In this document: positions 53,396 through 61,142 of the stretch, in pieces
Position numbering within the stretch: the stretch's first letter is position 1
Layout of the letters: every line of letters starts with the position of its first letter
Assembly (NCBI GenBank): GCA_022786605.1
Contig: JALFWW010000019.1
Location: 1-64,000 of the forward strand
DNA length: 64,000 nucleotides
Direction of reading: 5' to 3'
Source of the DNA: Clostridia bacterium
GTDB lineage: Bacteria > Bacillota > Clostridia > Lachnospirales > Anaerotignaceae
Position numbers and translations under genes: made by a program
The notes under the pieces: generated by a model
Databases searched by the model: none
Seen by the model: the letters and a program-made list of their open reading frames with translations, nothing else
Told to the model about the DNA's origin: nothing

Positions 53396-53634
53396 TGTCG
53401 GCGTTGCTGCGAAAATGAGGTTGCCGCCGGGGAGGGCAAGAGCATTTGAAGCAGCAGAAAAGCAGGGCTGTGATTGCGTGGCGTGGAGCCGCAAGCGCAG
53501 GACTGGTTTCATCAGCAGACAGGGCGTATATGAAAGCCCCCATCCCTCGTCCTACGTCGAACTTATGGATACACTCCCGTAAAAATTGAAATGGGCGGGA
53601 AGCCATTTTAGGGCTTTCCCGTCTTGATTGCTAT

Positions 53635-55323
53635 TTATGAAGCCAACCATGTATCTACGCAAGCTTGAATGCCACAACGCCAATGGTTTTCATCTGTTGC
53701 TTTCTCACAAAGTTTGATAGCATAGTCAAGAAAACGGCGAATATCATTTGGAACAGGTTGTGTTTTGTAGTTATAAGAGTTTTCAATAAGACGCATAAAC
53801 TGATCCAGTTCCAATGGTATGATTTTAGATTTACCCCCATACAGTGCAATAGAAAGATGGTTCAAACCATAAAAATGTGCCAATGTTGCAGGATTGATAG
53901 TCGGAGCAATAAAAAGACAATATGTATCTTTTCCTGTTCGTTTTTTTAACTGACCATAATGGCGAGCAACGGGTTCGCCTTCAGATTCATATTGACGCTG
54001 ACCAGATTGCAAGGTAACTTCCACAGACAAAGAAAAATCGTCATAGTCACATTCAATATCAGGCATATTTCCAGCGGCTGTCGAAAGCGGTTGTCCGGCA
54101 TCGTCAAAATTAAAATTGCCTTTAATATTACCACCGTCAAGCATAGTCATCGCTCGCCAGGTATTATACTCAAACATCAATGGAGCATCATAATATTCAT
54201 CAGAAATAATCTCATTAAAAGTGTCAATGATTTCTGAATACAATGCATATGACTTTATTTCAGCAACTTGCTCATGAATAACCGCATCTTTATGCTGTTT
54301 TACTATCTTATCACGCAAATCTTTCAATTCATCAAGATTTTTGTCTGCTAATTCTCTCTTTGTAAATGAACCAATACGCATCAGGATATCAACAATATTA
54401 TCTCTATTGTCTGTATAAAGTACAGGAGAATTTGCTGAAAACAAATGAGCCTTATAAGCATCTATATCATCAATAAATACCGGATCTCGAGATACAGTCG
54501 AGAGAATAAAATCTACTTCAACAATCTTGTCAGAAAAAATGGATATAGACCGACTTCTATGAGAAATAGATATTAAGCCTGTATATCTCAAGTAACGAAA
54601 ACAAGCATCAGCATAGTCACGCATATTACTCTTTTGAGTAGCAATAAATTTTTTTAAGCTGGCATCGTTTGTCTCTCTTGTTCTGGTTTTACCAGCAGCA
54701 ATTCTATCACTATGTATTTCTAAAATTGCGTTCTCCCACACGCTATTAACAAAACGTTTATATTGTCCTTTGTTCTCCTCTTTGCCTTGCCTGAAACACA
54801 AAATAGATTCCTTTATCGTGTTGAATTTGTGATAATCCGTCATCTGGACAGCAAATATCTTAAATTCATCGAATGTAATGTATTCTAATTCACGGACTAA
54901 GCGTAAAATTTCAAGATAAGGACGAATGCAAAAAGTCCCAATAATATTTTGATGTTCTACATGATATGGAGAGGGTAATTGGAATTTTAGTAATTGACGA
55001 AGGAAAATTTCTTGTGGACGTTTTCCGTAAACAAAAGCAATTCCTGCTTCTGTTAGCTCTATGTGTGGTTTCAAGTTAATAAAGCCTAAAGCTTTTGGTG
55101 CCCGATTAATTCTGTCTCTGGCACTAAAAGCTTTATCTGTCGGAGACCCTTTCCCCTCAAAAAAATCACTTTGGGCTAATTTATCAATAAATTGTTCTTG
55201 TGTTGATTTGTTCCATGATAGTCCCGAAAAATTTTCGTGTAATAACTGAATTTCAGGGATCATTTTAGCAGGTGTTCTTGGAGAAGTAGTAAAGAATAAT
55301 AGTTTATTATCAATTCTTGCCAT
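53635..55323 (-). CDS. AlwI-family type II restriction endonuclease
   Basis: The 562-aa protein resembles the RE_AlwI family along its length. AlwI is a type IIS enzyme that recognises GGATC and cuts four to five bases away. The likely PD-(D/E)xK core is NMPDIECDYDDFSLSVEVTLQSG near residue 420-445, with Asp and Glu in the right order. AAGGGGG precedes ATG 55323. It lies 12 bases after its methyltransferase. Base composition is clearly AT-richer than the neighbouring element genes, which indicates separate acquisition. The exact recognition site is inferred from family only. Confidence 0.8.
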   Translation of the reverse strand: MARIDNKLLFFTTSPRTPAKMIPEIQLLHENFSGLSWNKSTQEQFIDKLAQSDFFEGKGSPTDKAFSARDRINRAPKALGFINLKPHIELTEAGIAFVYGKRPQEIFLRQLLKFQLPSPYHVEHQNIIGTFCIRPYLEILRLVRELEYITFDEFKIFAVQMTDYHKFNTIKESILCFRQGKEENKGQYKRFVNSVWENAILEIHSDRIAAGKTRTRETNDASLKKFIATQKSNMRDYADACFRYLRYTGLISISHRSRSISIFSDKIVEVDFILSTVSRDPVFIDDIDAYKAHLFSANSPVLYTDNRDNIVDILMRIGSFTKRELADKNLDELKDLRDKIVKQHKDAVIHEQVAEIKSYALYSEIIDTFNEIISDEYYDAPLMFEYNTWRAMTMLDGGNIKGNFNFDDAGQPLSTAAGNMPDIECDYDDFSLSVEVTLQSGQRQYESEGEPVARHYGQLKKRTGKDTYCLFIAPTINPATLAHFYGLNHLSIALYGGKSKIIPLELDQFMRLIENSYNYKTQPVPNDIRRFLDYAIKLCEKATDENHWRCGIQACVDTWLAS

Positions 55324-55335
55324 TAAAACACCCCC

Positions 55336-56184
55336 TTAATAATTTTTTACAACAATATGCATTTTATCATTGTTGAAACGATTTTTTATATTGACAGAGT
55401 AGTTTTTATAATACTCATCGAATATATATTCACCATAGAGCTCCTCTGTCAATGGTGTTTTACCAATCACCATCAAAGCACGACATGGCAAATTTCTAAA
55501 ATCTGCAGCTAATCGTCTATGTTCACCTTCATCAAAACCATTCATCATATCAATGTTTCCATAATCATTGAACACACAATCATATGGTGGGTCAAGAAAA
55601 ATAAAGTCATCTTCTTCTGCCATATCAAAGACTTCTTTATAATCAAGATTGAATAGTTCTGCTCGCTGTAACAAATCACTGTGTTGTTGTGTCACTAATC
55701 TTGTGTTAAGGTTTGGATAGCGTCCAAATGGAACATTATATTCGCCATTGTTGTTATAACGAATCATTCCTGAATAGGCTGTTTTATTGATAAAAAAATA
55801 TAAAACACCATCCAAAAAACTATCATCAGGATGATTAAATAAATTCCTCATACGATAGTATAAGTCTTCATTTGCATTGGGAACCCTTTCATCGGGGGTC
55901 AATGCTTTCAATCTTTTAAAATCCGCTTGATTCATTTCATACAGCTGTTGGAGAGCATCAAGTTGTGTGCGCATGGTAGGATAATCATCTCTCAACTGTT
56001 GATAGAAAGTCATTAACCGACCATTAGCATCATTGATAATTGCGTTATCAGGTTCAAGATAAAAGAAAACAGCTCCGCCCCCAAAAAAAGGTTCGATATA
56101 GCGATTAAAATCATCTGGTATATATTGAAGAAAGCGGGGGATTTCCCTCGATTTTCCTCCACGATATTTCAAAACCGGGTTCAT
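55336..56184 (-). CDS. Dam-type DNA adenine methyltransferase of the AlwI-like system
   Basis: The 282-aa N6-adenine methyltransferase (D12 class) has the SAM motif RYIEPFFGGGAVFFYL, the catalytic FLDPPYD, and VLKYRGGKSREIPRFLQYIP at the N-terminus, as in Dam and DpnIIA. It probably methylates GATC. Because GATC is a palindrome inside GGATC, one such enzyme could protect both strands of an AlwI site. GAGGTG lies five bases before ATG 56184; the longer ORF start has no SD. It is AT-rich like the endonuclease gene and precedes it in one transcript. Confidence 0.88.
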   Translation of the reverse strand: MNPVLKYRGGKSREIPRFLQYIPDDFNRYIEPFFGGGAVFFYLEPDNAIINDANGRLMTFYQQLRDDYPTMRTQLDALQQLYEMNQADFKRLKALTPDERVPNANEDLYYRMRNLFNHPDDSFLDGVLYFFINKTAYSGMIRYNNNGEYNVPFGRYPNLNTRLVTQQHSDLLQRAELFNLDYKEVFDMAEEDDFIFLDPPYDCVFNDYGNIDMMNGFDEGEHRRLAADFRNLPCRALMVIGKTPLTEELYGEYIFDEYYKNYSVNIKNRFNNDKMHIVVKNY

Positions 56185-56275
56185 CAGTACACCTCGCTTT
56201 CTAAAGTTTAAAAAAGTAATCAAAGTAACCCATCATTATTGTAACACACAAAATCATTCCCTACAACCGGCATTT

Positions 56276-57076
56276 TTATTTCCCTGCCTGCTCCATCATC
56301 CTCTTTGCCAACTGCTGGAATTGTTCCGCCGTTTCCTCGTCCATCGGAAGAAGTTGCCCAATCTGTCCAGCAATCATAGCAGTTACATCGTCCATAGACA
56401 GCGGCTCCTGCTTTTGTTCTGCCAGTGCGTCTTGCATGGTTTGGAACATGGCGGCGGTCACAGCTTCTCCCGGCTGTTCTCCGCTGTCCATATCTTTCTT
56501 AATATCCCGCAGGATAGAAAGAAATACATTCTTTATTTTTTCAATCTCTGCTTCGTGTTCGCCCATCTTCTGTGCGTTCAGAAATTGCAAATCCTGTCTT
56601 GCTTCTGCCCGATGTTCCGGGTGTTCTTTCATCAGATCGGACAAGGAAGCCGTTGCCAGTTCAATCAACTGGTTTCGTGCCATGATACCCTTTGCCGCTG
56701 TGTCTTGAAAATAAATCCGTATCAAATCCATCAGTTTCGGGAAGTTCCTGTGTTCCAACAGACGGTTGAGGATTTGCACATCGACTGTACCTGTCACAAG
56801 CCCTCTCACAGCTCCCTCGGACAAGCCTAATTCTGAAATATCATAGCTTTTACGGACACTCAAAGTAGACAAACCCAGTATGTAGTCTGTTGATACCTTA
56901 AATTCCTTTGCCACGCCTATGAGAATATCGCTGCTGACTGTCTTTGTTTCTCCACTGACAATGCGGCTCAACTGGGAAGCAGATACTCCTATTTTCTCCG
57001 CAAGCTGCTTTTGAGAAATATGATTGCCGTTGCACAAATCAGAAATCCTCTGTCCGGGTGTTCCGGGTAAAGCCAT
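56276..57076 (-). CDS. XRE-family regulator with long C-terminal domain
   Basis: The 266-aa protein has an HTH at residues 8-65 (ISQKQLAEKIGVSASQLSRIVSGETKTVSSDILIGVAKEFKVSTDYILG). An approximately 200-residue helical C-terminus of unknown role, with two Met-rich stretches, follows. ATG 57076 has AAGGAGG eight bases upstream. Its upstream region carries a perfect AAAATTGCA/TGCAATTTT palindrome, and it probably controls itself and the divergent mobilization genes. Confidence 0.82.
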   Translation of the reverse strand: MALPGTPGQRISDLCNGNHISQKQLAEKIGVSASQLSRIVSGETKTVSSDILIGVAKEFKVSTDYILGLSTLSVRKSYDISELGLSEGAVRGLVTGTVDVQILNRLLEHRNFPKLMDLIRIYFQDTAAKGIMARNQLIELATASLSDLMKEHPEHRAEARQDLQFLNAQKMGEHEAEIEKIKNVFLSILRDIKKDMDSGEQPGEAVTAAMFQTMQDALAEQKQEPLSMDDVTAMIAGQIGQLLPMDEETAEQFQQLAKRMMEQAGK

Positions 57077-57113
57077 ACACAGCACCTCCTTTTCTTATTT
57101 CCCATTATACAGG

Positions 57114-57191
57114 AAAATTGCAGAAATGCAATTTTGAAATGGAATATTGCCCTAAAATGCAATTCTCGCAAGATTCCGGGAATTGCATTTT
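57114..57191. promoter_or_regulatory. Operator cluster between divergent XRE and mobilization genes
   Basis: AAAATTGCA-GAAA-TGCAATTTT (57114-57135) is a perfect palindrome. A second pair, AAAATGCAATT (57154-57164) and AATTGCATTTT (57181-57191), is also perfect and ends in T, so it could fold as a plus-strand terminator. Both use the same half-site core. Confidence 0.6.
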
Positions 57192-57412
57192 TTTCGTGTA
57201 GACTTAGGGTAGTTCATCGATGAGCTGCACTTTGAAAAATGAATGACCGTCCGAAAAGGAATACCCCGGCAGGGGAAGCACCGCAACGAGCCACTTCGGG
57301 ACAAAATGTCCCGAAGTCCGGGGAGCGTGCCAACGCCGGAACACGCCGCAGGAGTGGGGCAGGAAGCCTTTTCGGAGAGAACGGCAACGGAAAGCAAAAA
57401 TGGAGGGAACAC

Positions 57413-57826
57413 ATGAGAGAGAACCCATATAAACGACTGCCGCCAATAGAGCGCAAGCCGGACGGTTCCCTTTACCGCATGACACCGGCACAGAGGAAAC
57501 AGGCGAACGCTCTGATCCGTCGGGAGTGCTGCTGTTATGAGGACGGGAACTGTATGCTCCTTGACGATGGGGACACCCACACTTGCCCCCAAACCATTTC
57601 TTTCTCGGTCTGCTGTAAGTGGTTCCGCTGGTCGGTCTTGCCGCAAATCGGGACGCTGGAAGCGGAGATTTTCCGGGATAAGGAGCTAAAACGCTGTGCG
57701 GTCTGCGGCAGAGTGTTCGTCCCAAAGTCCAACCGGGCGAAATACTGTCCCGACTGTGCCGCCAGAGTTCACAGGCGGCAGAAAACAGAAAGTGAACGGA
57801 AAAGGAGGTCTTGTGTGGACAGTTAG
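57413..57826 (+). CDS. Cysteine-rich VLP-type protein of mobilizable elements
   Basis: The 137-aa protein has RRECCCYEDGNCMLLDDGDTHTC ... SVCCKWFRWSVLP, the Cys_rich_VLP pattern found next to rep/mob genes in Firmicute elements. A C-terminal zinc ribbon, CAVCGRVFVPKSNRAKYCPDCA, follows, with a basic tail. ATG 57413 has GGAGGG five bases upstream; the ORF start at 57239 has no SD. It probably binds DNA. Its role in transfer or replication is not known. Confidence 0.78.
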   Translation: MRENPYKRLPPIERKPDGSLYRMTPAQRKQANALIRRECCCYEDGNCMLLDDGDTHTCPQTISFSVCCKWFRWSVLPQIGTLEAEIFRDKELKRCAVCGRVFVPKSNRAKYCPDCAARVHRRQKTESERKRRSCVDS

Positions 57827-57937
57827 GGGCTGAAAAGTCCTTGATTTACAAGGCTTTACAAGCTCAGAACAGGGGTAGGCAATAGAAACTATCGTCTGCC
57901 CCCGGAAACAGGCTCCTAATCGTCCACAAAACACGAT

Positions 57938-58333
57938 ATGACAAACACCATTTATATCCATCAGCCGGAAAAGGCGGTCAGCTTTACCCGGCTTCCCAAT
58001 TTTCTTTTTGAAGCCCCAACATTCACACCCCTGTCCAACGAAGCAAAGGTACTGTACGCCTTTATCCTGCGCCGGACAGACCTGTCCCGGAAAAACGGCT
58101 GGGCAGATGAATATGGGCGGATTTACCTCTACTATCCCATCAACGAGGTAGTGGAGCTGCTCCACTGCGGGCGGCAGAAGGCAGTCAACACCCTGCGGGA
58201 ACTGCAATATGCCGGACTGGTGGAGATCCAGAAGCAGGGCTGTGGAAAACCCAACCGCATTTACCCAAAATCCTATGAAGCGGTTCCAAACACCGACTTC
58301 AAGAAATCCGGCTATGGAACGCCGGAGGACTGA
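57938..58333 (+). CDS. RepA-like replication initiator, truncated
   Basis: The 131-aa protein starts with the RepA_N domain (FTRLPNFLFEAPTFTPLSNEAKVLYAFILRRTDLSRKNGW ... LLHCGRQKAVNTLRELQYAG). It stops soon after the IYPKSYEAVPNTDF segment, where intact relatives continue for many residues. In another frame downstream, remnants such as HGVR and KYENQTVYRNTEI resemble that missing tail, so a frameshift has probably cut it. The DNA-binding half is intact, and it might still bind an origin or act as a regulator. Confidence 0.72.
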   Translation: MTNTIYIHQPEKAVSFTRLPNFLFEAPTFTPLSNEAKVLYAFILRRTDLSRKNGWADEYGRIYLYYPINEVVELLHCGRQKAVNTLRELQYAGLVEIQKQGCGKPNRIYPKSYEAVPNTDFKKSGYGTPED

Positions 58334-58518
58334 AAACTGCACTCATGGAGTACGATAATCAATCCTCTTGAAGTACGAAAACCAGACGGTATATAGAAAT
58401 ACAGAGATAAAAACGATTTTATTTATATCTTATCCATTCCTATCCTATCTGAGATATTTTCTGCGGGATTTTCCTGTGGAAAAGTCCCGGAAAGGAATGG
58501 AATAGGGAAAGGAGTTTC

Positions 58519-59460
58519 ATGGCACAACACGCAATTTTGCGATTTGAAAAACACAAGGGCAATCCGGCAAGACCGCTGGAAGCCCATCACGAACGGCAAA
58601 AGGAACAGTACGCCAGCAATCCCGACATTGACACCAGCCGGAGCAAGTACAATTTCCACATCGTCAAGCCGGAGGGACGCTATTACCACTTCATTCAAAG
58701 CCGCATTGAACAAGCTGGCTGCCGCACCCGCAGGGACAGCACCCGTTTTGTAGATACGCTGATTACCGCCAGCCCGGAATTTTTTAAGAAGAAGTCCCCA
58801 AAGGAGATACAGGAATTTTTCCAGAGGGCGGCTGATTTCTTAATCGGGCGGGTAGGGAAAGAAAATATCGTGTCGGCGGTGGTACACATGGACGAGAAAA
58901 CGCCCCACCTACATTTGGTCTTTGTCCCTCTGACAGAGGACAACCGCCTGTGTGCAAAGGAGATTATCGGGAACAGAGCCAACCTCACAAAATGGCAGGA
59001 CGATTTTCACGCCTATATGGTGGAGAAATATCCAAACTTGGAGCGTGGGGAAAGTGCCAGCAAAACAGGCAGGAAACATATCCCCACCCGTCTGTTCAAG
59101 CAGGCGGTCAATCTCTCCAAACAGGCAAGAGCCATTGAAGCCACGCTGGGCGATATTACCCCGTTCAACGCCGGAAAGAAAAAAGAGGAAGCCCTCTCCC
59201 TGCTGAAAAAATGGTTTCCGCAGATGGAGAACTTCTCCGGTCAGCTCAAAAAATATAAGGTCACAATAAACGACCTTTTAGCAGAAAATGAACAGTTGGA
59301 AGCCAGAGCCAAAGCCAGCGAAAAAGGCAAGATGAAAGATACGATGGAACGGGCAAAGCTGGAAAGCGAGCTGAAAGACATTCAACGGCTGGTAGACCGT
59401 ATCCCACCGGAGGTGCTGGCGGAACTGAAACGGCAACAGCAACACACAAGGGAACGGTGA
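58519..59460 (+). CDS. mobV: MobV-family relaxase (Pre/Mob)
   Basis: The 313-aa protein has the Mob_Pre signature: AILRFEKHKGN, the H-x-x-R motif at His23-Arg26 (HHER) that holds the DNA-linking histidine in MobM, NPDIDTSRSKYNFHIV, and the metal-binding HMDEKTPHLH at 123-132. A coiled coil ends the protein. It should nick the oriT at 53385/53386 and lead the strand into a recipient using a helper conjugative element. An AAAGGAG SD precedes ATG 58519. Confidence 0.92.
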   Translation: MAQHAILRFEKHKGNPARPLEAHHERQKEQYASNPDIDTSRSKYNFHIVKPEGRYYHFIQSRIEQAGCRTRRDSTRFVDTLITASPEFFKKKSPKEIQEFFQRAADFLIGRVGKENIVSAVVHMDEKTPHLHLVFVPLTEDNRLCAKEIIGNRANLTKWQDDFHAYMVEKYPNLERGESASKTGRKHIPTRLFKQAVNLSKQARAIEATLGDITPFNAGKKKEEALSLLKKWFPQMENFSGQLKKYKVTINDLLAENEQLEARAKASEKGKMKDTMERAKLESELKDIQRLVDRIPPEVLAELKRQQQHTRER

Positions 59461-59533
59461 TTGATGGCAGAAAACATTTCACGCCGCACAGTGGCATTGT
59501 ACCTTGAAAACTGAATACAGAGAAAGGCGATAT

Positions 59534-59704
59534 ATGGCAAAAAAGCAACCGGACACAAATATTCCCCAACATGAAATAGAAGCCCTTGCCCGGTGCTTAC
59601 TTCCCGAAATCCAAAAATTCTTTGAAAGCCCCGAGGGTAAAAAAGAATTTGAAGAATGGAAAGCACAGAGGGCAAAAGAAATGGAAAAGAAAAAGAGCGT
59701 ATGA
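59534..59704 (+). CDS. Small hydrophilic protein downstream of mobV
   Basis: The 56-aa charged protein (IPQHEIEALARCLLPEIQKF ... KEMEKKKSV) is probably helical. AGAAAGG precedes ATG 59534 by seven bases. It is the last gene of the element before a strong terminator. Similar short ORFs are common behind relaxase genes; no function is known. Confidence 0.6.
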   Translation: MAKKQPDTNIPQHEIEALARCLLPEIQKFFESPEGKKEFEEWKAQRAKEMEKKKSV

Positions 59705-59705
59705 C

Positions 59706-59741
59706 AAAAGCGGCGGTATCACTCACGATACCGCCGCTTTT
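59706..59741 (+). terminator. Terminator at the right end of the element
   Basis: A perfect 15-bp stem AAAAGCGGCGGTATC/GATACCGCCGCTTTT with a six-base loop lies just after the last element gene. It marks the approximate right boundary. Confidence 0.85.
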
Positions 59742-59763
59742 GCTTTAGCACTAAAGATATACT

Positions 59764-59804
59764 AAAAATCCGAAGCCGTCCCCGATTGGAACCGGGTTCG
59801 GATT
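59764..59804 (-). terminator. Terminator of tRNA-Leu copy 2
   Basis: AATCCGAA (59767-59774) pairs with TTCGGATT (59797-59804), with further C/G pairing inside and T on the minus strand. Confidence 0.72.
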
Positions 59805-59816
59805 ATCATTATCTGG

Positions 59817-59901
59817 TGCGGATGACAGGACTTGAACCTGCACGGACGTAATGTCCACTAGAACCTGAATCTAGCGCGTCTGCCAATTCCGCCACATCCG
59901 C
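59817..59901 (-). tRNA. tRNA-Leu(CAG), copy 2
   Basis: It is identical to copy 1 over all 85 nt as far as I can compare. The promoter TTGACA (59966-59971) with 17 bases to TATTCT (59943-59948) differs in sequence from that of copy 1, so the flanks are not duplicated. Confidence 0.96.
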
Positions 59902-60065
59902 ATATTGTACTTTTTTATGTACATGTGTTTCTTTGCTTAGTTAGAATACTATAAATTCTTCCCCTTGTCAACACTTTTTGCTAAAAATTTTTCAAGTATT
60001 TTGTATATCCTGCAAAACCGGGACAAAACCGCCTGTTGCAGGTTGTTTTGCGTCCCACCGAAAAC

Positions 60066-60098
60066 AAAAAAATGACCTGCGTCTGCAAGTCATTTTTT
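60066..60098 (-). terminator. Terminator of tRNA-Leu copy 3
   Basis: AAAAATGACCTGC (60068-60080) pairs with GCAAGTCATTTTT (60085-60097) apart from one pair, and T follows on the minus strand. Confidence 0.78.
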
Positions 60099-60104
60099 CT
60101 TAGA

Positions 60105-60189
60105 TGCGGATGACAGGACTTGAACCTGCACGGGCGTAATGCCCACTAGAACCTGAATCTAGCGCGTCTGCCAATTCCGCCACATCCGC
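60105..60189 (-). tRNA. tRNA-Leu(CAG), copy 3
   Basis: It has the same sequence as copies 1 and 2 except the variable arm, GGGC-attac-GCCC instead of GGAC-attac-GTCC, a compensated change. Its promoter is TTGACA (60253-60258) with 17 bases to TATGAT (60230-60235). Confidence 0.96.
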
Positions 60190-60274
60190 ATATCTGGTTT
60201 TGTGTCCGCCGTTTTTAGCTGACTTGGATATCATAATACAAAACCAGAACTTTGTCAACACTTTTTTTCATTTT

Positions 60275-60859
60275 TTAACAGAACAGAGGAACCAGTACCG
60301 GCATTGCCAATGTACAGATGACACCGCTGACAAAAGCCAGTATGGCTGTCTTGCTGTCTGTATACTTACTCAACAGGGGCAATGTGGTATCCATGGCTGT
60401 CGCTCCCGCGGGGGCAATGGCTGTATAGACATTTCTGCCTGCCAGCACAGGCACCAGCAGGAATGTGAGCACTTCCCGGAACACATTGGACAGGAAAGAA
60501 ATGGTGCCGCCAATGGGATTGCCTGCCTCTGTCATCAAAATACCGGACAGGCTGTACCAGCCCAGACCGGAAGTAATCGCCAGCCCTTCCTTCACATCCA
60601 TACGCAGAATCATAGCGCAAATAGCGCCTCCTGCCAGAGAACCCAGAATGACCCCCAGCGGGATCACCAATATCCGCAGACCCATGCGGCGAATCTGACC
60701 GAACACTTCCCGGTTCACGCCCATATCAATTCCCACGGAAAAAAGCAAAATCAGCAGCATATAAGAAGATGCCGTATCCAGAAAACCACTGACGCCCTCC
60801 GGCATGATGACACCTGCGCCAATGCCCAGCACAAGGGCAATGAGAATGGCTTTGCTCAT
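60275..60859 (-). CDS. LysO-type lysine exporter, C-terminal part
   Basis: The 194-aa membrane protein has five or six helices matching the C-terminal two thirds of LysO (YbjE), with LLFSVGIDMGVN, GLGWYSLSGILMTEAGNPIGG and a C-terminal FVSGVICTLAMPVLVPLF. The start overlaps the stop of the N-terminal-part gene by four bases (ATGA). In E. coli the two parts are one protein of about 299 aa. They probably assemble into one L-lysine (or thialysine) exporter. Confidence 0.82.
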   Translation of the reverse strand: MSKAILIALVLGIGAGVIMPEGVSGFLDTASSYMLLILLFSVGIDMGVNREVFGQIRRMGLRILVIPLGVILGSLAGGAICAMILRMDVKEGLAITSGLGWYSLSGILMTEAGNPIGGTISFLSNVFREVLTFLLVPVLAGRNVYTAIAPAGATAMDTTLPLLSKYTDSKTAILAFVSGVICTLAMPVLVPLFC

Positions 60860-61137
60860 TCCTTCGCCCCCTTCCGCAAAAACACCTTTGTCAACAGATA
60901 CACCGCTACAATGGAGCCAATGACCGCCAAAACCGCATACAACAAAGCCTTGCCGCCCAAAGACGGCAAAGCCTGTATGATGTCACCATTTCTGCCGATG
61001 CTGACACCCATACAGAATATGAGCAGCATCAGCCAAACAGTCTGCAGTTTGGCGTTGATCTTCAGTCCTTTTTCTTTGAGGATGCCGCGGAAACCTACCA
61101 CAAACCCCAAAGCCAGTACAATAAATATCTTCGCCAT
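60856..61137 (-). CDS. LysO-type lysine exporter, N-terminal part
   Basis: The 93-aa protein has three membrane helices and resembles the first third of LysO (IFIVLALGFVVGF; LMLLIFCMGVSIG). It lies five bases after the threonine aldolase gene and is translationally coupled to the C-terminal part. Its substrate is inferred from family only. Confidence 0.78.
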   Translation of the reverse strand: MAKIFIVLALGFVVGFRGILKEKGLKINAKLQTVWLMLLIFCMGVSIGRNGDIIQALPSLGGKALLYAVLAVIGSIVAVYLLTKVFLRKGAKE

Positions 61138-61142
61138 AAGTC

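Larger units (their letters stand above)
51237..59745. mobile_element. Integrative mobilizable element with AlwI-type R-M cargo
   Basis: The block holds a serine recombinase, XRE regulators, an oriT, a MobV relaxase, a RepA-like remnant and small accessory genes. These are functions of an integrative mobilizable element that borrows conjugation machinery. There are no type IV secretion genes, so it cannot transfer itself. The AT-rich restriction-modification pair differs in composition from the flanking element genes. Exact att sites are not resolved; the left edge is at or near the recombinase stop codon, the right edge near the hairpin at 59706-59741. Confidence 0.8.

Noticed and set aside
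53247-53606. 119-codon minus-strand ORF in the oriT region
   Set aside because: It runs through the oriT inverted repeat and has no SD or recognisable domain; such ORFs are common artefacts over this oriT type.
57204-57725. 173-codon minus-strand ORF opposite the cysteine-rich protein gene
   Set aside because: It is a GC-rich antisense shadow without SD; the plus strand has a known element gene with good SD.
49374-59901. tRNA-Leu copies 1 and 2 as attachment-site repeats of the element
   Set aside because: The whole genes are duplicated with different flanks and promoters, three host genes lie on one side, and the integrase is a serine recombinase located at 51.2 kb, so they are more likely paralogous tRNAs.
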